Shown piece by piece: positions 12,024-23,901 of a stretch of 64,000 nt of DNA. The notes under the pieces are model-generated. The model did no database searches. It was not told the origin of the DNA and saw only the letters and a list, made by a program, of their open reading frames with translations. Made by a program: the position numbers and the translations under genes. The stretch's first letter is position 1. Each line of letters begins with the position of its first letter. Source of the DNA: Coptis chinensis (Eukaryota; Streptophyta; Magnoliopsida; Ranunculales; Ranunculaceae); contig CM027377.1 of the NCBI GenBank assembly GCA_015680905.1, positions 6,224,501 to 6,288,500 of the forward strand, in the 5' to 3' direction.

Positions 12024-14600
12024 TGAAAGCTAAAGCAATGGATGATTTTGATAGTGTTGTAAACTTGTAATTAGTCCTGATAATAAAGCTCCTGCTGCTG
12101 AAGATGAAGGAAGCACTGTGCCCGTACTAGAAAAGGTTCAGTCTTTTTACTTAATGTGTTTCATGTCGGTTTAGAATTTTGAGTCTGCCCCTTTTACCTG
12201 TGCTTATAGAAGAACATGAAATGCTTGTAGGAACAATTGTAAATAGATCAAGGACCAAGGACCGTTTAAACTAGATCATCCCATTGTGGAGAAGTAGGTT
12301 GTCAGAATGGAGGGCCCTACGTATGATATGTGTTGCTCTCTCTAGCTCACAAGTTTGTGGTAGAATTATGTTTGCCTTTTCTAGTTGAGTCAAAATTAGC
12401 TATTGATTTAACAATGTGGTATTATCTAGTACTGGGCACGCTCCAGTACGTAACTCTTTTTTTATTTCATTTTCATGATAATTGTTTTAGTGTGATTGTA
12501 TATGTGAGAATTTCTGCATATGGACTGTTTGGTTTTAGTTTGCTGTGAAATGAGACTGGAGTTCTTAAATTTCCTCATCATCTTGTTGGTTTTGGAGTGG
12601 GTTAGTTACGTTGTTATTTGTTGTATAGCTCATTGGTTGCTCAAGGTTGAGGTAGGTGTTTCCTCCTCTTTACTTCCACAGTTCCACTGTGTTAGGAGCA
12701 TGGTAGGGATTTAACTCAATACTTGAATCATGCTTTCTTTGTGTTATATTACATTTGATTTTGTTGGACTTTAGTTCATGCATAGTGCTGATTTTTGTAA
12801 CCATGTATAATAAACAGTCTCGCTAATAGAGTTTATGATCCATTTAGAATTGTGTAGAACTATTTTTGTGGCTTGTGGTAGATTATTTATGCTTTGCTAT
12901 GGTTATTTCAACAACAATATTAGGACTGCAACTATGTTGGAAGATCTGAATATGTATGCGAAACAAATCATAGAGGCGAGTGGGTACGGTATCATTTCAG
13001 TGTCATATAGACTAAATTTTGTTTTGGCCATATCTTTGTCGTTTCAAATCCGTTTTACGAACCGTTTTCACTGCTGTCTTTGTGATTTCAGTGAGCATCC
13101 TATGAAACTACTGAAATGTTCAGAACTAGTGCTTTAGTACTATCAATTGGTCGTCATTTGTTGTGGGTCAGTGTACGTCGAGACTTAAGGCCTTGACATT
13201 TTTGGGCATACTAAGGTGTAGTCCCCTTGAGTTAATGGTTTAGCATTTGTAATGGGATTTCAGAAGTTGGTTATGGATGTGGTTTTAGGTGCTGGGTTGG
13301 CCATAGTTGACAACACGTTGACTTTTTTTTTCCATTTTTTCTTCTTTCAGATTAATGGAGTTTTGTAGAAACGAGCGACTTTGTTTGGTATTGTTCCTGA
13401 TAAAGTTCTCCAAGGCAAGTTCTTTCATTCTCGTTGAAGGATTTTTGTTAAATTGTCATTCTTGCTAGCTCTAACCAAGTTTGGCCTTATACTTCCTGTA
13501 TACATCTATGAAAGGATGAATGTGTACCTTTGTTTCTATCAATGCATGCTTTAAGGGCATTTCTGATTTTTTTCGTTCCCAGTCATTTAGTCAATAATAT
13601 TGTAATTCACCGACCATGCGACTTTAGACCTATATATTTTCATGCGTTGTCCATTTTGTTGGAGACTCCAGAGAAGTTAATGTACTTAGAGTATGTATAC
13701 TTCAAGTATAGGTGTCCTCCAATCTGATGATCGTCATTGCTATTTGTCTAAGGTACCGGGTTCTATATAATTAAATCATATGTATTCATCCATGCCTTCA
13801 TTGACCTTCATTTGTTAGAACTTAGAAGGGTGTCAAATGTTGCATTTTCTTTGTAAGCTTGCTTGTTAAATAGTCCATAGGGCTAAGTTCCTTGAATGAA
13901 TGCATGCCACCCATTCTTAATTGTTTTGATATAAGCTTCATTTTCTATTATATATATATATATTTTGAAACGGTAATGCTAGCTATAAGAATTAAGGAGC
14001 TGAGTAACTTTATTCCATATTGAGAGGTTTATTTTTTCTCACCAAAGTCTATTTAGCTTGAATCAAGCTACCAGGTGGAATATTGGTGGCAGTGTACTTA
14101 AAACATTTCAAGTGTGATTGAATGTCTACTTGTAGTTGTATTGAGGATTGGCAATTGTCATGTTTGATCTTATCTATCCGTTCTTGAGGTTCTTGAGCTT
14201 CCGGGTTTTTTCTTTGGATTAGTGCATGTTGAGTTTGGAATTACTGCAATATTTTTTCGTTTGTGTATATTCACTTACTTCAATACCTTGGAATTTATTT
14301 GAGGTTCTACCATTTGAACTAGTAGCCCTTTATGTACCGTACTTGTATTCTATTCTGTACTATATTGGATTTTGTCGCTTTACGATCTATTGAACCTAAC
14401 TACTTTATCCTTCTGTTTATTTTTTTTTCTTTTTTGTAGATTGAACTTAATAGAATGAGGCTATGATGGTCATTTCGGATGGATAAGCTAGACATGAAAT
14501 GATTTTCTCGCATGGTGTTAGTCTAGACTGATTAGGTTTTATTTTGTTGGTTTTGTAAATGTTTGAAGTTGTATCTTGGTTGGTTGGTTGGTTGAAAACT
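12024..14600 (+). other. Non-coding interior with gene-like fragments, not identified
   Basis: An ATG-containing segment at 12039-12136 is followed by a splice-like sequence, but its frame closes at once. Pyrimidine-rich tracts ending in AG (about 13330-13351 and 14415-14440) look like intron acceptors. I recognise no protein family. This may be captured, decayed host gene material in plus orientation. Nothing else I would call in this 2.5 kb. Confidence 0.25.
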
Positions 14601-14804
14601 GATGTCGGATAATGAAATTATTTATTAATGAAAAGAGTTTGTTTTTTAGATTATTGTGTTATATTGATGTGGATGGTAATGCTTTCATAGATGCCAATTG
14701 TCAATTGTTGTTCAGATATTTTCTTGAAATAGGTGATCCACTAAAAAGTGATACAAGAACGGATCCAATTGTGTGTGTCGTTTGCATGATAGTACCATAA
14801 TAAA

Positions 14805-15041
14805 TTATAATAAGAAACATAAGCGAGAAAATATTACAGGCTCCAACGGTCGGGAAGCATGTCGATGTCCGATATTTGCAGTACTTGGCATGCACCACAC
14901 ATGAACTAAATCTGCAAATGGAACCTTTGTAGGATCAATATCACCAAGAGGATTTGAATAATGTTGTCCACTGTCATTCAATCCATAACATGTACCACCA
15001 CCACCGATACTTCGGTATAAGCCATGGGAAACTTGAAACAT
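14805..15041 (-). pseudogene. Coding-like fragment of an unidentified plant protein
   Basis: A 78-residue open frame on the minus strand has protein-like composition with no low complexity: GGGGTCYGLNDSGQHYSNP, then DIDPTKVPFADLVHVWCMPS, then TANIGHR. The usable part ends near 14830. It has no intact start context and no partner exons that I could find, and sits between repeats. It most likely is a captured or dead gene piece. The phrase resembles an N-terminal block of a conserved plant protein I cannot name with certainty. Confidence 0.4.
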
Positions 15042-15133
15042 TTTTTTGTCGCGTTTGGTTGAATATCTCTATCACTCACCTCGAAATAGGAAAAACACAC
15101 ATAATATCTCTACACAAGGTGATTGCAAACATA

Positions 15134-17062
15134 GTAAAGTGGTAACCGAGTTCAAATTAAAATTCAATTCGGTATCCGATTTGCTAATTTGATAAATCAT
15201 ATCTAGTTCTTTGAAAATTGCTCAAACTTTTGGTGTTGATTCTTTGAACATTGTATTTGTAAAGTGGTAACCCGATTACTAAAACTCAATTTCGGTATCT
15301 TTAATTTGATAAATGGTATCTAGTTGCTGAAAATTGCTCAAAATTTTGGTGTTTAGTTGCTAAAAATTGCAATAGTAAAGTGGTAATCAGTTACCGAAAT
15401 TAAAACTCAATTTCGATATCCAGTTGCTAATTTAATAAATGGTATCTAGTTGTTGAAAATTGCTCAAAATTTTAGTGTTGATTCTTTGAAAATTGTATTT
15501 GTAAAAACTCAATTTCAGTATCCTTAATTTGATAAATGGTATATAGTTCTTTGAAAATTTGCTCAAAATGTTGGTGTTCAGTTGCTGAAAATTGTATTTG
15601 TAAAACACTAACCATTACGAAATTAACATAAGATTGAGAAGATTACAACATTCTATGATTCCTCTTTTCTTCCCTTCCCTTTCACAATAACTTTTGTCCC
15701 AAACCCATGACATATGTTGTCAAATTCCACTTCCAATTCCAATATAAGCTTTCAATGTGCTGAAATTAAATTTAAATTCAACAAAAAGAAAATAGTTAGA
15801 CATATACCCAACTTAAAGAAAATAATTGAAGTGGAGAAAATAAGTCAAACAAATTACCTTGCAAGTGTGTGGATTAGGTGAGTTTTCATGCTCATCACCT
15901 CCCATAGTTTTGAGTTTTTGTAAGTTTCTATATTAGGAATGGAGAAGAAGTGTTTAAAGAGAAGTAGATTTGAGGGTGGGGAAAGAAAAAAAAGTAGAAA
16001 AATGGCTAAAATTTGGGTTTGAATTTCAGTTTGAATTTGAGGGGGAAGCAAAAAAGTTGAAAATGAGTTTTGAGTTTGATTTTGAGAGGGAAATTCAAAT
16101 CAACCTAAAAAGAGAATAAATTGATTTCGAAATTTCATAAAAATAATAGGGCAAAATATTGAAATAGTATTGAATTATTGAATAATTGGTCGAAATATCA
16201 AAATTGTTTTGAAATATTGTAATAATTGGTCGAAATGAAAACTCAATTTTGGATGTCGAGATATCAAAATAATTGAAATATTGAAATATCGAGATGTCTA
16301 TCCCTAAATTGAAATATTGATAAATGGTATCTAGTTGCTCAAAATTTTGGTGTTTAGTGGCTGAAAAATTGTATTTGTAAAACTCAATTTCGGTATTCTA
16401 ATTTGATAAATGGTATCTAGTTGCTGAAACTTGCTCACAATGTTGGTGTTCAGTTGCTGAAAATTGTATTTATAAAGCGATAACCAGTTACCGAAATTAA
16501 AACTCAATTTCGGTATCCAGTTACTAATTTGATAAATTGTATCTAGTTGCTGAAAATTGCTCAAAATTTTGGTGTTCAGTTGCTTAAAATTGTATTTGTA
16601 AAACGGTAACCGGTTACTAAAACTTAATTTCGGTCTCCCTAATTTGAGAAAATTGTTCAAAATTTTGGTGTTCAATTGCTGAAAATTCTAATAGTAAAGT
16701 GGTAACCAGTTACCGAAATTAAAACTCAATTTCGTATCCGATTTGCTAATTTGATAAATGGTATCTAGTTCTTTGAAAATTTCTCAAAATTTTGGTGTTC
16801 AGTTGTTGAAAATTGTATTTGTAAAACGGTAACTAGTTACTAAAACACAATTTCGGTCTCCCTAATTTGAGAAAATTGCTCAAAATTTTGGTGTTCAATT
16901 GCTGAAACTTGTAATAGTAAAGTGGTAACCAGTTACCGAAATGAAAACTCAATTTCGGTATCGAGTTGCTAATTTGATAAATGGTATCTAGTTGCTGAAA
17001 ATTGCTCAAACTTTTGGTGTTCAGTTGTTGAAAATTGTATTTATAAAGTAGTAACCAGTTAC
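15134..17062. repeat. Tandem array of ~105-140 bp units in two blocks
   Basis: Units share GTAAAGTGGTAACCAGTTACC, AAACTCAATTTCGGTATCC, TTTGATAAATGGTATCTAG, TTGCTCAAAATTTTGGTGTT and GAAAATTGTATTTGTAA. Block A (15134-15612) has about four units and block B (16318-17062) about seven, separated by a non-repetitive spacer. Units differ by substitutions and missing pieces. Six-frame reading gives no consistent protein, so this is satellite-like DNA. GGTAACCAGTTACC is itself a near-palindrome. Confidence 0.85.
15613..16317. repeat. Spacer copy 1 of a ~0.7 kb duplicated segment
   Basis: Begins ATTAACATAAGATTGAGAAG and runs through TTTCACAATAACTTTTGTCC, GTGTGTGGATTAGGTGAG and AAACTCAATTTTGGATGTCG. 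Nearly the same order recurs at 17063-17735, so block plus spacer forms a ~1.2-1.4 kb higher-order tandem unit. No protein-coding frame is conserved between the copies. Confidence 0.85.
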
Positions 17063-17735
17063 CGAAATTAACATAAGATTGGGAAGATTACAACATTCTA
17101 CATTCTACAATTCCTCTTTTTTTCCCTTCCCTTTCACAATAACTTTTGTTCCAAGCCCATGACATATGTTGTTAACTTCCACTTTTCAATTCCAATGTAA
17201 GCTTTCAATGTGCTTAAATTAGACTTAAATTCAACAAAAATGAAATAGTTAGACATATACCCAAGTTAAAGAAAATAATTGAAGTGGATAAGAGAAGTCA
17301 AACAAATTACCTTGTAAGTGTGTGGATTGGGTGAGTTTTCTCCTATAGTTTTGAGTTTTTGTAAGTTTCTATATTAGGAATGGAGAAGAAGTGTTTAAAG
17401 AGAAGTAGATTTGAGGGTGAGGAAAGAAAGAGAGTAGAAAAAAAGCTAAAATTTGGGTTTGAATTTGAGGGGGAAGCAAAAAAGTTGAAAATGAGTTTTG
17501 AGTTTGATTTTGAGAGGGAAATTCAAATCAACCTAAAAAGATAATAAATTGATTTCAAAATTTCATAAAAACAATTGGGCAAAATATTGAAATTGTATTG
17601 AATTATTGAATAATGGGTCGAAATATCAAAATTGTTTTGAAATATTGAAATAATTGGTCGAAATGAAAACTCAATTTCAGATGTCGAGATATCGAAATAA
17701 TTGAAATATTAAAATATCGAGATGTCTAACCTTAA
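17063..17735. repeat. Spacer copy 2 of the ~0.7 kb duplicated segment
   Basis: Matches 15613-16317 with about 90 percent identity by eye and several small deletions, including loss of the CATGCTCATCACC stretch. It ends beside a short run of telomere-type AAACCCT units. Confidence 0.85.
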
Positions 17736-17757
17736 ACCCTAAACCCTAAACTCTAAA
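17731..17757. repeat. Short interstitial telomere-type repeat
   Basis: AAACCCTAAACCCTAAACTC gives two perfect and one imperfect copies of the plant telomere unit. At this length it may be chance or repair-derived filler. Confidence 0.5.
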
Positions 17758-18138
17758 TTGGGAATATCGAGGAATCTCAAATTTTGATACCATTACAAAT
17801 TGAAAAAATAATAATAAAATAGGTATTAGATTAGATAATGAATATTAACTTCAAAATGTATTAGATGTTAGATACTAGATTCAAAATATAGTTAGAACTG
17901 TATTGATATTATTTTTTTTTCGAAATATAGTTATATTATTGTTAGAGCTGTATTGGCTAAACTACAAACATATGTACAGTTGGGTTAGTTGCTACATATC
18001 AATTCTGAAATCATAAATAATAATCAAAATGTTTTATTGTGGAATGGAAAATGGGTTTAATTATATCATTTAATCAAACTTTAATTTGTTAGTAAAAATT
18101 TAGATGTTAAATCGATTCAAATAAAGTCTAGTTAGAAC

Positions 18139-18532
18139 TAGGGGTGGCAGTTTTGTACACGACCCGCTAACCCGACACGAATCCAACATGAAATTAGCGG
18201 GTTTGGATTAGGAAAAAAGGCTTTTGGGTCATTTAAGGGTTGACCCGCCGAACCCGTCAAATAAATGGGTTGGGTTAGGGTCACATATGTTAACCCGAGT
18301 TACCTATTGGTAGACCCAATTAGTTCTCGGGTCTAATGGGTCGGGTCATCAACCCATGATATGTATAACCTGTTTTAAGATAAGTGAATTATTTTTTAAA
18401 ATCTCACTATCCCAACAACTTAAAATAAACGACTAAAATGAGAAGGATTAGCCGTCATATTGATTCATTCGATAAATATATGTTTCGTTATTCAATTTTC
18501 ATTGATATGTAATTGAATTATAAATGATTTTG

Positions 18533-18608
<76 letters not shown>

Positions 18609-18866
18609 AAATAAAATCGTGAAATACTAAATATTTTGCATATAGGTTGTCGTGAATCCGATCGAAACTGATTTGAAATTGACCCGTTATTTAGCTGGTC
18701 ACCTGTTGGGTAACCTTGTTATATAGGCGGGTTGGGTTTGGGTTTAACAAACTCGACGACGATTAATAGTTGGGTCGGATTTGGGTTTGCTCTCCTAACA
18801 CGTGACCCAGATATGACACAACACCTAACCCGACCCAACACGCATCACGACCCATTGCCACCTTTA
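18139..18866. mobile_element. Non-autonomous hAT-type element, 728 bp
   Basis: Flanked by the 8-bp duplication GTTAGAAC (18131-18138 and 18867-18874). The termini are TAGGGGTGGCAG on the left and, reverse-complemented, TAAAGGTGGCAATG on the right. Eight-base duplications and GGTGGCA termini fit hAT. It encodes no transposase. The sub-terminal parts are rich in GACCCG and GGGTT motifs in opposite orientations. A long (TA)n run sits inside. Confidence 0.85.
18537..18605. repeat. (TA)n microsatellite
   Basis: About 69 bp of almost perfect TA dinucleotides inside the hAT-type element. Length is likely to vary between individuals. Confidence 0.95.
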
Positions 18867-19300
18867 GTTAGAACTGCATCTTTGTTTCAAACCTTAAATC
18901 CTAAACATAAGTAAAGTTGCTACTAATTCTGAAATAAAAAATTACAACCCAAACGTTTTATTATAGATTGGATAACGGGTTAATTTAAATAGTTATATCG
19001 TCTAATCCAATTTTAATATGTAAGTAAAAATTTATATATTAGATTTAAAGTATAGTTAGAACTGTACTAATTCAAACTTTTTCCGAAATAAAAAAATTAT
19101 AACTTAAATGTTTTATTATAGATTGGAGAATGGGTTTAAATTATATTATATAATTCAATTTTAATTTGTTGGTAAAAATTTAGATGTTAGATTCAAAGTC
19201 TAGTTAGAACTATATTTGTTCAAACCCTAGAGACATGTACAATTGCTACCAATTCAAAAATAAAAAATTATAACCTAAATGTTTTCTACTTGTGGGAACT

Positions 19301-19700
19301 AAGTTATCACCTAAAACAACTACAAATAAGTTAAAATATGCTAATTAATAATCAAATTATTATCAAATAAATGATGAAATATATAAATATTGGAATTTGA
19401 CAACACAACAACAAGATACCGAATGGTTTAAGAATTTTTGGTGTCTATTTGTTGTATCTTTACTTGGTAAATGGTAACCCGACACTGTAATTTATGGTTA
19501 TGTTTCAGCAACCCGTTACCGTAATTTATGGTATTTTACGACAATGTGTTACCGTTCATCAAAATAGCACATACATCAAGATTACACAAAATTTATTTTG
19601 AAATCTAACATTCAAACTATCATAATTCATTTAGTTTCAATTCCATTAGGCAATTTCAATTACATTAATCTCCAATTTATTTATTTTTCATGTTCAATTG
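19301..19700. other. AT-rich non-coding stretch
   Basis: No gene or repeat recognised apart from the end of the tandem repeat. AACCCGTTACCGTAATTTATGG near 19509 resembles the GGTAAC-type units at 15-17 kb, so it may be a decayed outlier of that array. The last five bases (AATTG) are the target duplication of the solo LTR. Confidence 0.4.
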
Positions 19701-22700
19701 TGTAAAGTCCTAAATTATTATTAAGGGTAATTGTGTAAATTTCATATCAAATCTAGGGTCATTTATGTAAATTGGTCGTCGGGTTTATGTTTCAAACGTA
19801 CGTAACTGGATGAAACTTAACTCCGACTCATAAGGCACGTTAGGTAAGCGACTATAGGCGGAAATTTGGCAAAAATGTCGGTTAGCGGCTTTTCCGCGTC
19901 GGCACGAAGCGAAAGTTTTACACGCATGAGTGGGTTATTGTCATAGCCTGAGGTGAGATAGAATATAGCAGATTAAATTTAGCGGGATAGGCCGAAAAAT
20001 AATCAAGACGCTAAGTCGAATTAGTGGGGGTTAGCGTTGATTAGGACCTTAAGCTTAATGTATTGGGCTTGGGCCTAAATATATCGGCCCAACTAGAGAA
20101 AAAAAAAAAACCGAAAATCGCTGAAAACCGAAAAATCGCAAGCAGACTCAATTCTCTTCTTCCCCAATTCGCTATTACTAAAACCTAAGAGAGAGAAACT
20201 TAATTCTTCCCAATTTCAGTAATCCAAACCTATAATTCGTCACCCCAATCTTAGTAAAACAAAAATCGCACCAAACGAAATCGCGAAAACAACCCAAATC
20301 GCACCCATCTTCCCCAATTTTCTCAATCCTTTAAACCTAAGAGAGAGAAACACGAATAAGCAAAAATTCCATCGATTCAACCTCAATTCCTCACGCCCAA
20401 ACCTTAACAACACTCAACCAAGCGTGGGAATTCAAAAAAATTATTGGATTTGCGTCGTACCGCCGCTGCCGGGTGAGTTTAACCGCTCCAAACAACTAGT
20501 TTGAACTCGACGTCGATAGTTGGGGATGTATTGATGGAAGTATTGGACGGGGTGTAGTATTTTCGCAAAGAGTGAGATTGAGTAGAAGTGAAGTCGAGCA
20601 TACCGAAGCGAAATCGAGATAAGAGGTGAGTTAGTTTCGCCTCAATCAAATAATTTGAACTCGATTTCGTTCTATTTGGTTGTATGGATGAAGGATGATT
20701 GAAATTGGGTGGTTGTTAGGTCGACAGCAGTTGTGGGAGGAGACAAAGTGAGCGATTTTGGTGGAACAGCAAGCTAGGATCGAGTTTCGCTTGCTGACTC
20801 GGTAAGAGTTACTATATTCACTTTAATTTAGAAAAGTTATGTTAGTCTAAACTTGTTTAGGATTTGACTCAGTAATGCACGATTGATAAGAAACTCGACA
20901 GTAATTGTAATTAGATTTGCTATGAACCGAAGAGGGTGGAATGGGTTGTAGTGGAAATTTGGAATTGGATTGGGATCTTATTACAAATGGAAATGTTGTG
21001 GGATGGGAGGAGAGTGAATACGAAGCATCTAAAGGGGTTAAGTTACTGAGAAAATATATGTAAGAACTGGGAATGGCTCAGAGTCGATCGCTCGACAAAG
21101 AACTGTCGGTGATTCTCAGAACGGTTTGTGGTGGCCTATAGCAGTCTAGAACAAAACTTTTCGTAACTAGAAAGGTAGTACGTTAATAATTACTTTAGTG
21201 TTTAATATAATCAACGAGTAATTATTTCTCTCGACTTATGTTGAAAGGAAGTATTAATTGTCTTCTTCGGGTTCTAATAGATTTACGATTGGGCTTATAT
21301 GATTTATAGGAGTTGGATTCGGTTAAGCTGGTTCGATTGGGTTAAGGGGGCTTGAGGAGAAGGAGCTTGCTAAGGTAGGAACCTACATCCCAATATATAG
21401 TCTGCTTATTTTCATGCATGATTTGAATTGCTTAAATTGGAAATAGATAGTTTGTGTATCAACCATGCATGTATATATGATATTCATGTTTTGCATTGTA
21501 TTTCCTCGCTATAAACTATATATATAGATAGCTTTTCGGTGTGAAATGGGTTTTTGTAAAATCGGGGTAGCGAGGGATTGTTTCTTTGTTAAAAAGTGAA
21601 AACCGGTTTTGGGAAAGGTTCGTCTCTTGTCTCGAGAAGGAGACGTAAAGATGGATTTTGAAATGCGGGTAAGAATTACCCGGTTGTTTGTAATTAGGCG
21701 CGAGGTTCTGGATTTTTCCCGGAATGGGTGTTGTTATTTACGATGATTCGCCGTTTGGGAATCATCGGTTGTTATTTACTATGACTGGCCCGTTTGGGAG
21801 TCATAGGGTGTTCTACTCGAGGATGGGAAATCCAGGAACTCACACCTATATAATCAACAGTTTTAAAAGAAAAACTAGATATGTAACTAGAGTATTTGAA
21901 AATAATCGGTAATACGAGTATATATATATAGATATTACTATGTTTATCACGAGGAGATTTAGAAAAGGAACTGTGAATTCTATAAAGAAGGGCTGGTCGA
22001 TTTCGGAGGAGGAGAATGGTTCATTTCTAGGATTCCAATGTGGTGTACACCTTTCGAGGTGGTGGGCCACCTTTAAAGGGATGCATCACCGGATGTAGTC
22101 CGGGAATTCCTTTTCTACTTTTCTAGATAACCATGCTTTGTAATTATGTCATTTGTATGGTGATTAGCTTGTGTGGGGTTACATGTTACCTCGATGAGGT
22201 TTAGACGCGAGAGTGAGAGTTTAGTCCACTCACGGATGTGTCGGGATCTGGCGATCTGCGGTCGTCGAACGGTTGACCACCGTAAGTTAGGTGAAAACCC
22301 GTATGGGGGTCGGTGGTCACAGGGCCCACCTGAGCCCTAAAAGCTTTGGGGATTTTGTGCATCTTAAACAACAACGGCATTTCAGCTCCCCCGGTAAAAT
22401 CGAGGAAAACAACGGTGCATGGTTCACACTTAATGGAAATCTTGAACCGAGATTGCCTGGATCTGGGAAAAGTACCGTCGTACCCTCACCATTCTAATAG
22501 GATGCACGTGACCCTTAGTTGTATATCGATTGTGAAAACTATATTTTGTATATCAATGAAGCATGCCGATATGATTTATGCTAGTTAGTGAGGTATATAT
22601 ACATAGTCACAATATTTGAATACTATTATAGAAACCCCGCATGTTTTAAATGTTTTCTATAAGTAGCTATTTATTGGTTATGTGAGTTTCTCTTTGGGCA

Positions 22701-23235
22701 TAGTTGTTTGCTCATCCTACTTAACATTTCGTGACGAGCGGGCCATGAGGAGGGTTTTTAAACCCCAAGTGATGACGGTATGTTGATTTGGGAGGATTTC
22801 CTTATGCTTGACGAGAGCGAGTCAAGTTTACATTTTGGGTCACGTATATAGATAATCTAGGTTATTCTTTTGCTGTAGATAATGAGCATAGCTCTTTTCT
22901 TTGGATGTATAGAGATAGTTCCTTCTTTTGTTGTATATATATAGAGCTCCGCTCATTTTGATGTAAAATTTGATATATTTAAGTAGCAGTTACACTTACA
23001 TAGTTGGTGGATGGGATGTGATGTTGTTTAGAAGGTTGGGTTGTATATATATGGTTGTTGGAAGGGTATTATGAAGTGTCCAGGGTTATGACAGGTTTAT
23101 GACAGGTTTTCAGGGTTTACGAACATCGATCAAACAAAGGAAACTCTGCCGAAATTTCGGTAGAATCGGAATTGATGTCTGCCTCGAGATTCATTCCACG
23201 TCCTCGGGATGTGTGTTGGGTCTCGGGGCGTGACA
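19701..23235 (+). mobile_element. Solo LTR of a Ty3/gypsy (Tekay/Del-like) element, about 3.5 kb
   Basis: It begins TGTAAAGTCCTAAATT and ends TCTCGGGGCGTGACA, the typical 3' border of chromovirus Tekay/Del LTRs. AATTG flanks both sides (19696-19700 and 23236-23240), a 5-bp target duplication. No internal gypsy coding sequence and no second LTR are present, so it is a solo LTR left by LTR-LTR recombination. An alternative left border at 19734 is possible because AATTGTGTAAA occurs twice. GC content and CpG frequency are higher than in the flanks. A leader-like stretch with repeated AGAGAGAGAAAC lies at 20180-20360. Confidence 0.75.
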
Positions 23236-23667
23236 AATTGATTCTTCTAACATCATATAATCTTCAATTTATTCGACATTGAGATGTGGGTATTTGTATT
23301 GCGATAAATCGTTCATTTGAGAGTTGGATAATGATACATACTTCATTTGAGAGTTAAAATATAGAGGTATTGAGAGTTGAGAAGTAGAGAAAAATTGAGT
23401 TGAGTTGAGTCAAGGAAAATTGAGTTGAGTTGAGTCAAGAAAAATTGAATTGGATGTAGATAATTGGAGAAAAAGAGTGTATTTTGATAATGTATAGAGT
23501 TGCGACAAACAAATTAGTTAGTTAAGGGCAATAGGAGGTTACCACTATTTTTGATGGGGAGTGCCCTCTTAGAAAACATGGGTTTTAAGTTGGGACACAA
23601 ATGTAATAACAAATTCCGGGTTGGAGAGTGCCATCTTAGAAATGGAGAGTGTATTTAAGATTACCCT
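23236..23667. other. Non-coding tail with short GAGTTGAGTTGAGTCAA repeats
   Basis: Three near-copies of AAAATTGAGTTGAGTTGAGTCA lie in tandem near 23390-23450. The last ~140 bp form the right inverted end of the possible ~12 kb element. No gene. Confidence 0.6.
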
Positions 23668-23901
23668 TTTTGAATGGATGTATTAGGCAGCAAAAAATAT
23701 CAAACAAATGTCACCATAACTATGAGTTGCACTGTTGCAGACCAGCACATATCTCAAATTGACCATCATCAATTAGTTGGAATTTCGACACTTTTGGACA
23801 CGATAAATAAAAAATTTCAGCCTAAATATCGGTAAATATTTCTTCCAAAAACCTAACTGCCATACTTCCCCTAATTAGGTCAGAAACTCAAACCCCTAGA
23901 A

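Larger units (their letters stand above)
17885..19300. repeat. Degenerate tandem repeat of ~150-240 bp, four units
   Basis: Units start with TAGTTAGAACTGTA-like sequence at about 17887, 18129, 19045 and 19200. They share AATTCTGAAATAAAAAATTA, AATGTTTTATTATAGATTGG, GGGTTTAAATTATAT and TTAGTAAAAATTTAGATGTT. The second unit is split by the hAT-type insertion at 18139-18866. AT-rich and non-coding. Confidence 0.75.
11649..23667. mobile_element. Possible ~12 kb old DNA transposon with long degenerate inverted ends
   Basis: The two sides face each other. The left reads AGGGTCCTGTTAAATATACG followed by AGAGGGCACTCTCC. The right, reverse-complemented, reads AGGGTAATCTTAAATACACT followed by AGATGGCACTCTCC. 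Each side has a second copy of the GGGCAC motif about 66 bp further in (11749 on the left, 23567 on the right). The inverted similarity thus extends over ~110 bp, which suggests a Mutator-like element. TTTTGA flanks both sides directly, but six bases in a T-rich run is weak and not a usual Mutator length (8-10). Two later insertions account for about 4.3 kb. No transposase recognised. Two independent related elements facing each other is the main alternative. Confidence 0.35.

Noticed and set aside
16331-16675. Minus-strand frame rich in LNTKIL and NFQQLDT
   Set aside because: It is simply the tandem array read in one frame; unit length changes break it elsewhere.
15134-17062. CRISPR-like regular repeats
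   Set aside because: Units are contiguous, degenerate and much longer than CRISPR repeats, there are no unique equal-length spacers, and this is plant nuclear DNA.
17731-17757. Old chromosome fusion marked by telomere repeats
   Set aside because: Only about three units, which is too short to support a fusion.
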